Positions 15,583-24,603 of a DNA stretch of 64,000 bases are shown here, piece by piece. The position numbers and the translations under genes were made by a program. The notes beneath the pieces are model-generated. The model was given only the letters and a program-made list of their open reading frames with translations. It had not been told where the DNA came from and ran no database searches. The DNA is from Puia dinghuensis (lineage in GTDB: Bacteria > Bacteroidota > Bacteroidia > Chitinophagales > Chitinophagaceae), in contig NZ_BMJC01000004.1 in the NCBI RefSeq assembly GCF_014642875.1, positions 606,070-670,069 of the forward strand, written 5' to 3'. Within the stretch, counting starts at the first letter, position 1. Each line of letters begins with the position of its first letter.

Positions 15583-16227
15583 TTAATCACATTTGGTTAA
15601 GTAATCTTGATTGTCTTTTTCACCCCAATAGGGCTTGGTAATGGACGCCGGCGGCTGCTTTGCAAATAGCGCTTTTGCTTTTTGGAAATAAGGCTTTGCC
15701 TTGCTCTTACCACCGCCATATAATACGGGTCTGTTGAATACCGGAATACCTTCCAGGTAATAAATGCGCGGATTGTCCGGATTTGCTTTTTTGGCTTTGT
15801 CAAGATTGCTATTCATCAGATCGAGGTACTTTTTCCAGCGGTTTCGCGGGTCCACCAAAAACCGGGCGTACGCTGCATACGCCGTCAAAACCATGCTTTC
15901 GTCATTGGCCGGCTGGATACTGTTCACTTTATCCACAAACCTGTCGGCCTGATCGAGCAGTTGATCCTTTCGCTGCGGATTCGTCTCCTGAAGCGAAATA
16001 TAGATCGCCGAATAGGCGGCATAATAGTTCGCGGCCCAGTCGTTGCCCCACTTCGCAGCGATGAGGTTGAAACTATTGTTTGCCTTCATCAGGCTACCCA
16101 TGTTGGTGGCCGTTTCGAGCGACTTGTACGCGTCGTTCAGCATAGTATTGAGGTCCTGGGCCTTTGAATAAACTGTCGTCATCGCAAGAGCCACAACCGG
16201 AAGAACCGTTTTGATCATGTTGTTCAT
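15583..16227 (-). CDS. secreted TPR-like protein of the TonB-receptor operon
   Basis: 214 residues. A signal peptide ends near YSKAQ. The mature part is all-helical with repeated A-type motifs (NYYAAYSAIYISLQETNPQRKDQLLDQADRFVDKV; AKKANPDNPRIYYLEGI), suggesting degenerate TPRs, and a single Cys lies near the C-terminus. It lies 18 bp downstream of the TonB-dependent receptor and 2 bp before a membrane protein. It is probably periplasmic or surface-associated and works with the receptor, but no specific function is recognisable. Confidence 0.72.
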   Translation of the reverse strand: MNNMIKTVLPVVALAMTTVYSKAQDLNTMLNDAYKSLETATNMGSLMKANNSFNLIAAKWGNDWAANYYAAYSAIYISLQETNPQRKDQLLDQADRFVDKVNSIQPANDESMVLTAYAAYARFLVDPRNRWKKYLDLMNSNLDKAKKANPDNPRIYYLEGIPVFNRPVLYGGGKSKAKPYFQKAKALFAKQPPASITKPYWGEKDNQDYLTKCD

Positions 16228-16245
16228 AACATTGTTTTTAATTGT

Positions 16246-18426
16246 TTATAGATCATCTTTTTTGAACGGTGTAAACGAGAGGTATACGCCAAAGAACACG
16301 GAAAAGTATTGTGGCGGTAGCACGGGGCTTCTTAACTGGCCGTCATTCGAATAGCGGTACCCCAGGATATTTTTATAATTGGTGAGGTTGTCGAAGTTGA
16401 CATAAATAGCCGTGAACATCTTTTTGATGTTGGTCAGATAGCTCACCTTAAAGGAAAGATTCTGATAACCCGGCGCCCTGTCGACCAGGAATGACTTGGC
16501 TTGGGGATTGTAATAGGGTCTCCCGCTGGAATAATTCCAGGCCGCGGACATAAACGTGTGCAAAGGCTCGGAGAGATACTTTACGATGACATTCAAATTG
16601 TGCGTTGAAACAAAATCCGGCTGGGCCTCGGCGAGATAATTCTGATAAAGTCTCTTCGTGTCTATATAGCTGTAGGTGATCCAATAGTCGATATTCGGGA
16701 TGGAGGCCTTGTCCCGCCAGAACAGATCAAAACCCTTGGCGTAACCATGGCCGGAATTATTCACCATCCCGAGGTTGTAACTATAGGGGTTGGGAATATA
16801 GGTCACCCCGTTGTCTCTCACCAGCTGACTATAGTTCTTATAATATCCTTCCAGCCTGAACGACCGGTTGGCTTTTATCCATTCAAAGTTGGCCAGGTAA
16901 TGAACCGCCTGCTGAAAAGAAGGCCGGTAACCCAGCAATAGGTATTGGGTTGGCGCCGTCTGATAAAATACGCCGCTTGCCAGACCTATCTGGCTGTACT
17001 GCCCTGTCCGGATCGCAAGCGCCAGCCTGGGGACAATATTGCCTCTCCCAAGTATATCGCTATACTCTGCCCGCACCCCTGGTTTTATAGCAAACCAGCC
17101 GGCAGGCTTGTATTCGACTTCGCCGTAACCCGCGGTCAGCGTCTCTGTAAAGGCATTGTGCAACGTATCGAACTGCTGCATATAGGAATAGTGCTGCACT
17201 TCACCACCCGTCGTAAGCCTGAAACGGCTCGCCGGGTGCCAGGTCAGTTCGGCCCGGGCCTGTACCCGGTTGTCGCTTCTATTGAATATGGTGTCCCCCC
17301 ACAGGATATTGTCCTGGTTGTCGCTATAGCTCATCGCGGTATAGAGCTGGAGGCTCTTCGTCAACGGCTTTTTATAGGAGGTGTTGAGTAGAAAATAGTT
17401 ATTATGCAGATCGTATCGGATGAGGGACGCGGGGTCATTCGGATCGGGCACCCGGGTTCCGCTGCTGCTCAGATTATAGTTTACCGTCGTTTTGAAAAGT
17501 CCGTCATCACTGGTCTTGGAGACCCATCTTGCTGATAAATTTGTCGATCGGGGTTTTGAATAAAAATCATAGTTGGTTTTGGATAGAGAATAATAAGGAC
17601 CGAAATCAGTATAGCTTCCCGTATATTCCAGGCTGTTATTGTCCATTTTTTGCGACCCGGCAAGAAACAGCCCCGCGACATTGGCTCCAACGGAAAAGGT
17701 CGTCTTTTCGGGCAGATCGGTTGTTTTCAGATCGAGGACGGAAGAAAGCGCCTGCCCATATCTCGCTGAGTAGCCACCGGTGCTAAAGGCCATTCCTTTT
17801 ATCTGGAACGGATTAAAACGGCTTCGCTGACCTATACCTGGAACGCTGCTGAAAAAGGGATTCTGAACAGTGGTTCCATCCAGCACCATCATGGTTTCCG
17901 TCGCATCGCCGCCACGGACGAATAAACCCGATTGGTCGCCGCCATTTCGTTGCACACCGGGAAAATTTTGAAAGGCTCCTACGATATCACCCGTCGAGCT
18001 CGCATTGGACAGGACATCCGTAGGTCTGACGAGCGTCAGGACCCGGTCGTCGGTGGCTTCTATCGTCCCGGCGGTAATGACCACTTCCCCCAGCTGACGC
18101 GCCTCCGACTTTAGCTTTAGCTGCAGCGTGTCTTTTACTTCCCCGATCACCAGCGGATGATCAAGCTCTTTAAAACCTATGGCCGTTACGATCAACAGCT
18201 GTTCGCCTTTTAATGATGTCGTAAGGGCGAAGACCCCCATGGAGTCCGCAGTCGACGCGTCGGTAGAATTTTTCAGGTAGACAGAGGCGTAGGCAACGGG
18301 GGCATTGGACTCGCTGAGGACCTTTCCCACGATGGTTGTCTGGCCCAAGCATGTATTGACAAATATAGTTTGCAACGCAAACCAAATACGCAAAAAAAAT
18401 CGGCGCCAATCAACTGACTTTTTCAT
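16246..18426 (-). CDS. TonB-dependent outer-membrane receptor
   Basis: 726 residues. After a signal peptide (about 1-29, ending CLGQ) comes a carboxypeptidase-D-like regulatory domain (about 30-115). A plug domain with DIVGAFQNFPGVQRNG and LFVRGGDATETMMVLDG follows, and then a long 22-strand-type barrel ending in aromatic FFGVYLSF. It imports an unidentified substrate across the outer membrane using TonB energy. There is no adjacent SusD, so it is not a standard glycan SusCD pair. Its start overlaps the stop of the winged-helix regulator by 4 bp (ATGA). A near copy of the operon's palindromic operator lies inside its signal-peptide codons (18366-18387). Confidence 0.9.
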   Translation of the reverse strand: MKKSVDWRRFFLRIWFALQTIFVNTCLGQTTIVGKVLSESNAPVAYASVYLKNSTDASTADSMGVFALTTSLKGEQLLIVTAIGFKELDHPLVIGEVKDTLQLKLKSEARQLGEVVITAGTIEATDDRVLTLVRPTDVLSNASSTGDIVGAFQNFPGVQRNGGDQSGLFVRGGDATETMMVLDGTTVQNPFFSSVPGIGQRSRFNPFQIKGMAFSTGGYSARYGQALSSVLDLKTTDLPEKTTFSVGANVAGLFLAGSQKMDNNSLEYTGSYTDFGPYYSLSKTNYDFYSKPRSTNLSARWVSKTSDDGLFKTTVNYNLSSSGTRVPDPNDPASLIRYDLHNNYFLLNTSYKKPLTKSLQLYTAMSYSDNQDNILWGDTIFNRSDNRVQARAELTWHPASRFRLTTGGEVQHYSYMQQFDTLHNAFTETLTAGYGEVEYKPAGWFAIKPGVRAEYSDILGRGNIVPRLALAIRTGQYSQIGLASGVFYQTAPTQYLLLGYRPSFQQAVHYLANFEWIKANRSFRLEGYYKNYSQLVRDNGVTYIPNPYSYNLGMVNNSGHGYAKGFDLFWRDKASIPNIDYWITYSYIDTKRLYQNYLAEAQPDFVSTHNLNVIVKYLSEPLHTFMSAAWNYSSGRPYYNPQAKSFLVDRAPGYQNLSFKVSYLTNIKKMFTAIYVNFDNLTNYKNILGYRYSNDGQLRSPVLPPQYFSVFFGVYLSFTPFKKDDL
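18366..18387. promoter_or_regulatory. palindromic operator-like site, intragenic copy
   Basis: A perfect GTTTGC-AAC-GCAAAC palindrome lies at 18368-18382, inside a 22-bp block that matches 19322-19343 except for the 3 central bases. Flanking bases also agree, giving a 27-bp alignment with 4 differences. It falls in the signal-peptide codons of the TonB receptor, immediately before a TATATTTG box on the minus strand. Confidence 0.5.
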
Positions 18427-18707
18427 AAATGCAGGTATTTTTTGATGTCTTCAACATATTTTTCAAAGGCCTTCCTGCCTTTCGCGGTCAGTTTACAAAT
18501 GGTATGCGGATAATTCCCTTTAAATGTTTTGATGACTTCTATATATTCTGCTTCGTTCAATTTCTTCAATTGGTGGCTTAGATTACCCTGGGTAGTCTTT
18601 GTTATCTCCATCAGGTAACTAAAGTCCGCCTGTTTCATTTTTATCAAAGCCGAGACCACGGCCAGCCGGACGGGCGTACTCAGAACAGGATCCAATTCAT
18701 TATACAT
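18423..18707 (-). CDS. winged-helix transcriptional regulator (PF13601-like)
   Basis: 94 residues, essentially a single winged helix: LDPVLSTPVRLAVVSALIKM, then FSYLMEITKTTQGNLSHQLKKL for the recognition helices, then an EYIEVIKTFKGNYPHT wing and a C-terminal dimer helix. It resembles the short MarR/ArsR-like regulators typical of Bacteroidota. It is encoded between a small membrane protein (13 bp upstream) and the TonB receptor (4-bp overlap). It probably binds the two near-identical palindromes at 19322-19343 and 18366-18387. Confidence 0.88.
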   Translation of the reverse strand: MYNELDPVLSTPVRLAVVSALIKMKQADFSYLMEITKTTQGNLSHQLKKLNEAEYIEVIKTFKGNYPHTICKLTAKGRKAFEKYVEDIKKYLHL

Positions 18708-18720
18708 CGGTCGCGGATTA

Positions 18721-19290
18721 TTATTTTGAGTATTTAAGCAAATAACCCGGGATCAGATAGCCGCCAATTACAGCGATACCCTGTAAGAGCGGTGAATAAC
18801 TATCTGTGATAAATGCACTCACAACGGTAAGCACAAGGAATAGGAGTCCCCCCAGCACGAGCGGCCTGAACCGTAATACGAGGCCGGACACCAGCGTCCC
18901 GATGCCCCCTATTAATAGCGTATACGTGAAAGGCTGATTTCCTTGCGCAACATTGATAAATACCACCAGGACAAAACTCAGGCCCAAAACCACCCAAAGC
19001 CTTTTCAGATAATAGCCGAGATAGGTTTCATTGGCTTCCAGTTTTCGCGTATAGTGAACGATCGTAGCGATGATGGCGGGGATCACCAGCACGGGAAACG
19101 GTAGGAAGTACAGCTTAAAGCTGGTATAATTTTGTAAATAGAAAAAGAGGATGCTCGCAATGGCGATAATCCATCCCCATAGCAAATAGGGGTAACTATG
19201 CACCCGCAAATTTTCTTTGGTTTTGCCAATCACCTCCGAGATCATTTTCAGGCTTTCCGCCGGAGTCAGTTCATGTTCTAGTGCTTCCAT
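18721..19290 (-). CDS. small membrane protein of the TonB-receptor operon
   Basis: 189 residues. A short cytoplasmic N-terminal helix with LTPAESLKMISEVIGKTKENLR is followed by about five hydrophobic helices. Proteins with this N-terminal amphipathic segment are often encoded just before winged-helix regulators of the type found here in Bacteroidota, but the role (membrane sensing or sequestration of the regulator) is only a guess. It is the first gene of a five-gene minus-strand operon. Confidence 0.75.
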   Translation of the reverse strand: MEALEHELTPAESLKMISEVIGKTKENLRVHSYPYLLWGWIIAIASILFFYLQNYTSFKLYFLPFPVLVIPAIIATIVHYTRKLEANETYLGYYLKRLWVVLGLSFVLVVFINVAQGNQPFTYTLLIGGIGTLVSGLVLRFRPLVLGGLLFLVLTVVSAFITDSYSPLLQGIAVIGGYLIPGYLLKYSK

Positions 19291-19321
19291 AATTGTAGGT
19301 TATTTTATGTAAAGATAAATG

Positions 19322-19343
19322 TAGTTTGCATTACAAACCAAAT
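19322..19343. promoter_or_regulatory. palindromic operator upstream of the TonB-receptor operon
   Basis: GTTTG-N5-CAAAC palindrome within a 22-bp block repeated at 18366-18387 (19 of 22 bases identical). It lies about 32 bp upstream of the first gene of the operon, where a regulator would control initiation. Beyond it, 19344-19383 holds no other recognisable signal. Confidence 0.6.
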
Positions 19344-19383
19344 TTATTTTTCACATGCGCCTAACTCTTTGAAATACCATGCC

Positions 19384-21522
19384 TCACACCTCCTGGTGCG
19401 CAGACACCTTATGGTATTCGTCGATCAGTCTTCGCTGGATTTCCGCCGGAACAGCGGCATACTCGTGGAATTTCATCCGGAATTTCGCCCGACCCTGGGT
19501 CATCGATCGAAGCGATGAATAATAATCATGCATTTCCGCCAACGGCACCCTGGCCGTGATCTTATTGAAATGACCCTCCGTACTCATGCCTTCGAGGATA
19601 GCCCGACGCGTTTGCAGATCGCTGATGATACTGCCGGTCTGGTCATCCTGGCACGACACGGTGACGGAATAGATAGGTTCGAGAATCTGCGGGTCCGCTT
19701 CCTGGAAGGCCTGCTTAAAAGCCATCATCCCGGCGATCTTAAAGGATATATCGTTGGAATCGACAGGATGCATCTTGCCATCATACACGACCACCCGTAC
19801 GTCCCGCACATGGGAGCCCGTGAGCGGACCTTCCGCCATTTTTTCCATGACACCCTTGAGGATAGAGGGTAGGAATCGCAAGTCGATGGCGCCACCCACG
19901 ACGCAATTGAGAAAGACTAGTTTTCCACCCCAGTCCAGCTTCATCTCCTCACGACCACGAACGGAGAAGCCCTTGGGATCGGGCATGCCTTCGAACCAGG
20001 GTTCCACCTGCATAAACACTTCTGCGAATTGCCCGGCTCCCCCGGATTGCTTTTTATGGCGATAGCTGGATTGGACGGGTTTGCGTATCGTTTCCCGGTA
20101 GGGGATACGCGGCTTGCTAAAACTGGCGCGCAGGTTCTTTGAAAAATGCTCCAGCTTCCATTTGATGACGGACAGGTGCAGCTCACCCTGGCAGTGGATG
20201 ATCGTTTGCTTCAGCTCTTGCGACGTTTCCAGCAACACGGTCGGGTCTTCCTCGCGAACCTGGTGGATGGCCCCGGCCAATTTTTCTTCTTCGCCCTTCA
20301 GCGCAGATTCTATCGCAATGCTCATCAGCGGCGAGGGGAACTCGATAGGAGTGAGTTCAAAGTTGGCGCCCTGGGCGTGAAGCGTATTGTTGACGTGTGT
20401 ATGTTTCAGTTTAATAGTAGCTCCGATATCCCCTGCCGACAGTTCATTGACAGGGATGCGCTTGCCGCCTTCTACCACAAAAAGCTGATTGAGTTTTTCG
20501 ATCACCCCGGTGGACTCGTTTACCAGTTCCATCCCCGATCGGATGGTGCCTGAATATACTTTAAAGAAGGACATGTCACCGATGTGGGCCTCCGAAAGGG
20601 TCTTGTAGACGAAAATACAAGGAGGCCCCTCTGGATCGCAAGGAAGAGGGGCCCCGGAAAGCGTTTGCTGCATCGGCATTTCAGCAGCGCTTGGGCAGAC
20701 CGTGTCGATAAAGCTCATGATCCGCCCGCTGCCCATATTCTTTTTGGCGGATACGCAAAAAAGCGGGAATAGATCGTGGTTGATCATGGCTTTTTTCAAC
20801 CCGAACCTCATTTCCTCTTCGTCGAGTTCGCCTTTGTCGAAATATTTTTCCATCAGGGTTTCGTCATTACCCGCAATGGCTTCAATAAGTTCTTTGTGGA
20901 GCCGGTCGGCTTTCTCCCTTTCCGTGTCGGGAATGGGTAGTTTTTCCGGCCGGCCCCCTTCCGTAGGGAACCGGTACATCACCATCCGCAGCACATCTAT
21001 TATCGCATTGAAGCCAAGCCCCTGGTTCAGCGGATACTGAACTACGACGACATTATTGCCGAAATGCTCCCTTGCCTCTGCCACGGTATTGTCGAAGTCT
21101 GCCTTATCCTGGTCTAATTTGTTGACAGCCAGAATGATGGGCGTTCGGAAGCGTTCGGTATATTCCCAGATGAGATCAGCGCCTACTTCTACCCCGAAAT
21201 TGGCATTAAGCAGCAGGATGCCGGTATCCGCCACCCGCAACGCCGACAGCACATCGCCCGCGAAGTCATCATAACCCGGCGTATCCAGGATATTGATCTT
21301 ATAACCCCGCCACTCGGTGTATAGTAATTTGGAAAAAATGGAATTACCCCGCTGTTGTTCCAACTCATAAAAGTCACTGACGGTATTTCTTTCTTCGATA
21401 GTACCGCGGCGGGTAGTGAGTCCTGCTTCATAAAGCATACATTCCGATAGGGTGGTCTTGCCAGAACCGGCATGACCGAGCAAGACTACATTCTTGACGT
21501 GAGAGGTGTCAAAGCTAGTCAT
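19384..21522 (-). CDS. EF-G-like translational GTPase paralogue
   Basis: 712 residues from the ATG at 21522; longer in-frame starts add non-conserved sequence. The GTPase domain has G1 GHAGSGKT (about 16-23), G3 DTPGYDD and G4 NKLD. Domain II, domain III, domain IV (with RKPVQSSYRHKKQSGGAGQFAEV) and domain V follow in EF-G order. The sequence departs from housekeeping EF-G and matches the EF-G-like (EF-G-2 type) group found as a second copy in many bacteria. It should bind ribosomes and GTP, but canonical translocation activity is uncertain. It is monocistronic. Confidence 0.88.
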   Translation of the reverse strand: MTSFDTSHVKNVVLLGHAGSGKTTLSECMLYEAGLTTRRGTIEERNTVSDFYELEQQRGNSIFSKLLYTEWRGYKINILDTPGYDDFAGDVLSALRVADTGILLLNANFGVEVGADLIWEYTERFRTPIILAVNKLDQDKADFDNTVAEAREHFGNNVVVVQYPLNQGLGFNAIIDVLRMVMYRFPTEGGRPEKLPIPDTEREKADRLHKELIEAIAGNDETLMEKYFDKGELDEEEMRFGLKKAMINHDLFPLFCVSAKKNMGSGRIMSFIDTVCPSAAEMPMQQTLSGAPLPCDPEGPPCIFVYKTLSEAHIGDMSFFKVYSGTIRSGMELVNESTGVIEKLNQLFVVEGGKRIPVNELSAGDIGATIKLKHTHVNNTLHAQGANFELTPIEFPSPLMSIAIESALKGEEEKLAGAIHQVREEDPTVLLETSQELKQTIIHCQGELHLSVIKWKLEHFSKNLRASFSKPRIPYRETIRKPVQSSYRHKKQSGGAGQFAEVFMQVEPWFEGMPDPKGFSVRGREEMKLDWGGKLVFLNCVVGGAIDLRFLPSILKGVMEKMAEGPLTGSHVRDVRVVVYDGKMHPVDSNDISFKIAGMMAFKQAFQEADPQILEPIYSVTVSCQDDQTGSIISDLQTRRAILEGMSTEGHFNKITARVPLAEMHDYYSSLRSMTQGRAKFRMKFHEYAAVPAEIQRRLIDEYHKVSAHQEV

Positions 21523-21600
21523 GGCAATCGTATTTGCTATTAAGTTACGGAAAAAGCTGAATTTATCATTATCTTGACGCCCCAAACTACCTATAGACGT

Positions 21601-22335
21601 ATGAAAAAACTCCTAATTTTTTCCCTGACCCTTTTTCTTTCCGTCACCTCCCTTACTGCCCAGGATATCCTCAAAGCCGTAGATGCAAAGGATTACCAAC
21701 AGGTAGAAAAGCTCCTGAAATCTGGCGCCAAGGTCAATTTTCAGGATAAGAAAGGCAATTTCCCTCTCTGGCTGGCCGTATGGAACGATGACTCGGCCAT
21801 GGTACGGCTCCTGATCGATAATGGCGCTGACATCAATCAAAAAATGGTAAATAAGGGAGTTTCCTCCGATTGCCTCGAAATAGCCTGTCAGAATGGCTCT
21901 ACGGCTATCGTGATTATGATGGTCGAACATGGGGCGAGTGTAAATGAGAAAAGATTCCACGGGGCATCGGCTCTGCGGATCGCCTCAAGGAATGGCCATG
22001 TGGATATTGTGAAATATCTCATTGGAAAAGGCGCCGAAATAGATGAAGAAGCGGATGATCGGGCGACTCCGTTGGAAGCCGCGGCAGGCAAAGGACATTT
22101 CGAGATCGTGCAAATGCTTGTAGAGGCGCGAGCGAACGTAAATCACCAGGATAAAGATAAGGATACCCCTCTCAACGAGGCCGCCAGGGGAGGCCATATC
22201 GAGGTGGTGCAATACCTACTGGCCAAAGGCGCCGATGTCTCGCTTAAAAATAGCGAAGGTCAGTCTGCGGAAGACCTCGCGAAATTGTCCGGGCAGCCAA
22301 AGATCGTGGCACTATTAAAAGACCATCAAAAGTAG
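21601..22335 (+). CDS. secreted ankyrin-repeat protein
   Basis: 244 residues from the ATG at 21601, which begins a clear signal peptide (MKKLLIFSLTLFLSV ... LTAQ). The mature part consists of about six ankyrin repeats of 33 residues with the usual G.TPL, A...GH.(D/E)IV..L and GA.(V/I)(N/D) pattern, ending at the last repeat with KIVALLKDHQK. It is exported, so it probably mediates protein binding in the periplasm or at the surface. It is convergent with the SMP-30-like gene 9 bp away. Confidence 0.9.
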   Translation: MKKLLIFSLTLFLSVTSLTAQDILKAVDAKDYQQVEKLLKSGAKVNFQDKKGNFPLWLAVWNDDSAMVRLLIDNGADINQKMVNKGVSSDCLEIACQNGSTAIVIMMVEHGASVNEKRFHGASALRIASRNGHVDIVKYLIGKGAEIDEEADDRATPLEAAAGKGHFEIVQMLVEARANVNHQDKDKDTPLNEAARGGHIEVVQYLLAKGADVSLKNSEGQSAEDLAKLSGQPKIVALLKDHQK

Positions 22336-22344
22336 TTCCAGGCC

Positions 22345-23373
22345 TCATCTTATCTTTACTCTCAACACCTCGTCGCTGGCGGTGATATAGAGTACATCCT
22401 TCGTCTCGTTAAAAGCGCAATTGGAGGCCGGCCGGTTGTATACTCTTATCAGCCCCAGCAATTTTCCGGCAGGGGAGATGATGTTGACACCATCCGGACC
22501 GGTAGCGAAGATATTGCCGGCCCGATCGATCTTAAAGCCGTCGGCGCCTTGCTTAACCCTCGCCTTTTCTTTTAGCGGGGCCCCTTCCAGCAATATTCCG
22601 CCGCTTTGGATACCACCAGCGCTGTCGAGACGATACGCATACCATCGGGTGTGTTTGTCATCGCTGCTGCCAACATACAAGATCTTTTCATCCAGAGACA
22701 GCGCGATGCCGTTCGGCCGGGAGATACTGTCTATCAGCAACGTAAGGCTGCCATCATTGCCTATCCGGTAAACGCCTTCAAAATTCAGCTCTCTCGTGGG
22801 GTCGTTCTCTCTTTTCGGCAGGCCATAGATGGGGTCCGTGAAGTAGACGTTGTCCCTGCTGTCGGCAACAAGATCATTGGGGCTATTGAATTTTTTCCCC
22901 CGGTAATTCGCTGCCAATACGGTAAACTCGGGCATGGGCGCATCGAGAGAGGCATTCATACGAACCACCTGCCGGTTACCCGACTGGCAAAGCAACAATC
23001 GCCCCTCCTTATCCAGTGTAAGCCCGTTGGACCCGTTCTCACCATTCCGGCGAGCAGTATCAGTATAGCCCGAAGGAGTCAGATACACAACGGGCGTGTC
23101 TTTGCCATCCCATCGGTATATCTTGTTCTCCAGCACCGCGGAAAAAAGCAGCCATTGTTTTGCAGGCACCCACACCGGCCCCTCCGACCATTTATAATGC
23201 CTGCCGATGACCTCGATCACCGCATTGCTGTCAATGATACCCGCAGCGCTGGGGTCATACAATTCCACCTTGCCGGCAACAGCGTCTTTCACCGGCTCAC
23301 TTCCGTTGCTACAACCGCTGCCTATCACCAGGCAGCCGATCACTACGATAATATGGCCATAATATTTGCACAT
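22345..23373 (-). CDS. SMP-30/gluconolactonase/LRE-family lipoprotein
   Basis: 342 residues. The signal peptide ends in a lipobox (IGSGC). The six-bladed propeller shows the family motifs SEGPVWVPAKQWLLFS, NGLTLDKEGRLLLCQSGNRQVVRM, KFNSPNDLVADSRDNVYFTDPIYGL and RPNGIALSLDEKILYVG. These include the metal-ligand Glu, Asn and Asp positions of lactonases. It probably hydrolyses a sugar lactone or ester at the envelope; the exact substrate is unknown. Its start overlaps the end of the aminotransferase gene by 31 bp, so the two are co-transcribed. Confidence 0.88.
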   Translation of the reverse strand: MCKYYGHIIVVIGCLVIGSGCSNGSEPVKDAVAGKVELYDPSAAGIIDSNAVIEVIGRHYKWSEGPVWVPAKQWLLFSAVLENKIYRWDGKDTPVVYLTPSGYTDTARRNGENGSNGLTLDKEGRLLLCQSGNRQVVRMNASLDAPMPEFTVLAANYRGKKFNSPNDLVADSRDNVYFTDPIYGLPKRENDPTRELNFEGVYRIGNDGSLTLLIDSISRPNGIALSLDEKILYVGSSDDKHTRWYAYRLDSAGGIQSGGILLEGAPLKEKARVKQGADGFKIDRAGNIFATGPDGVNIISPAGKLLGLIRVYNRPASNCAFNETKDVLYITASDEVLRVKIR

Positions 23374-24524
23374 AACTCATCGATCTCTTCCTCGGTATTA
23401 TAATAATGCACCGAAGCTCTTACGATCGAAGTAAGATGGTGTTTGTTCATATAGACAAGCGTCGAGCTGGCCTTCCCCACGGACACGTTTATTTTCTTCG
23501 CCGCCAGCCGGGCCTTCACATCTGTACTCTCCACCCCAGCCACCGAGAAGGTGACGATGCCGCACTGCTGGTCCCCGCTGTCATGAACGGTGATCCCCGG
23601 AAGGGCCGCCAGCTTCTCCCTCATCAACCCCGCTAAATATTGGATGCGCTGCCAGATCCTGTCCACCCCGATAGCAAGCGCATAATCGATGGCTTTGCCA
23701 AGCCCAAGCACAAGCGCGCGATTCTTTTCATAGAGCTCAAAACGGCGCGCATCGTCCCTCAAGGTAAAACCTTCTTCGGTAACAGCCTTAGTCGAATGGC
23801 CATCCATGAATAACAATTTCAGCTTGTCCTGCACCTCCTTTCTCACATACAGGAAACCCGTCCCCCTTGGCGCCCGGAGATATTTACGCCCCGTCACCGA
23901 CAACATATCACACCCCATCTCCTTTACGTCCAGGGGGATCTGACCAGCGGACTGGCAGGCATCCACCAGGTATAAGATTCCATGCCTGCGGGCGATGGCC
24001 CCGATCGCGGCAACAGGCAGCACGTTCCCCGCAGTGGAAGGGATCTGCGTGATAGCGATAAGCCTGGTTCGCGGTGTGATAGCCTCTTCCAGGGCGGATA
24101 AAGAAAAGTTGCCCCGCGCATCGTTTGGTATCACCTTGACAGCTATACCTTGGTGGTTTTGCAAGTTAAGAAACCCTATTAAATTGGTGACATACTCCAT
24201 TTCCGAAGTGATCACCTCATCATCCCTTTGAAAATCAATCGCATTAAAGGCCAGATGCCAGGCCATGCTCGCATTCTCGACGATGGCGACTTCTTCCACG
24301 GAAGCATTGATCAGCCTGCCAATAGAAGCATAAACATTTTCCAGGGGCGACTTATAGGCGGCTTCGATCTCATATCCCCCCAGCAATGCCTCTTCTTTTA
24401 GGTAACCGATCACCGTCTCGAGTACCACATCCGGTGGCAATGAAGACCCCGCATTGTTAAAATGGATCCGTTCGGCCGTCCCACTTGTCGCAGCCCTCAA
24501 CGCTTGTATTTCATTTGCTTCCAT
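23343..24524 (-). CDS. class V aminotransferase, PLP-dependent (cysteine-desulfurase-like fold)
   Basis: 393 residues. The N-terminal IHFNNAGSSLPP and the middle YLVDACQSAGQIPLDVKEMGCDMLSVTGRKYLRAPRGTGFLYV carry the PLP Asp and the Schiff-base Lys (in GRKYL). It resembles the isopenicillin-epimerase/SufS-like subgroup of fold type I. There is no obvious catalytic Cys loop of a true desulfurase, so a racemase, lyase or aminotransferase activity on an amino acid is likelier. It leads the two-gene unit with the SMP-30-like lipoprotein, with the AraC gene divergent. Confidence 0.88.
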   Translation of the reverse strand: MEANEIQALRAATSGTAERIHFNNAGSSLPPDVVLETVIGYLKEEALLGGYEIEAAYKSPLENVYASIGRLINASVEEVAIVENASMAWHLAFNAIDFQRDDEVITSEMEYVTNLIGFLNLQNHQGIAVKVIPNDARGNFSLSALEEAITPRTRLIAITQIPSTAGNVLPVAAIGAIARRHGILYLVDACQSAGQIPLDVKEMGCDMLSVTGRKYLRAPRGTGFLYVRKEVQDKLKLLFMDGHSTKAVTEEGFTLRDDARRFELYEKNRALVLGLGKAIDYALAIGVDRIWQRIQYLAGLMREKLAALPGITVHDSGDQQCGIVTFSVAGVESTDVKARLAAKKINVSVGKASSTLVYMNKHHLTSIVRASVHYYNTEEEIDELCANIMAILS

Positions 24525-24603
24525 TGCTTATTATTTGAGAACAAAGTAAATACTTCTGTGTTTAGCAAAACAGAGGCAGAATTGCGTATTTTCACTATAT
24601 CAG

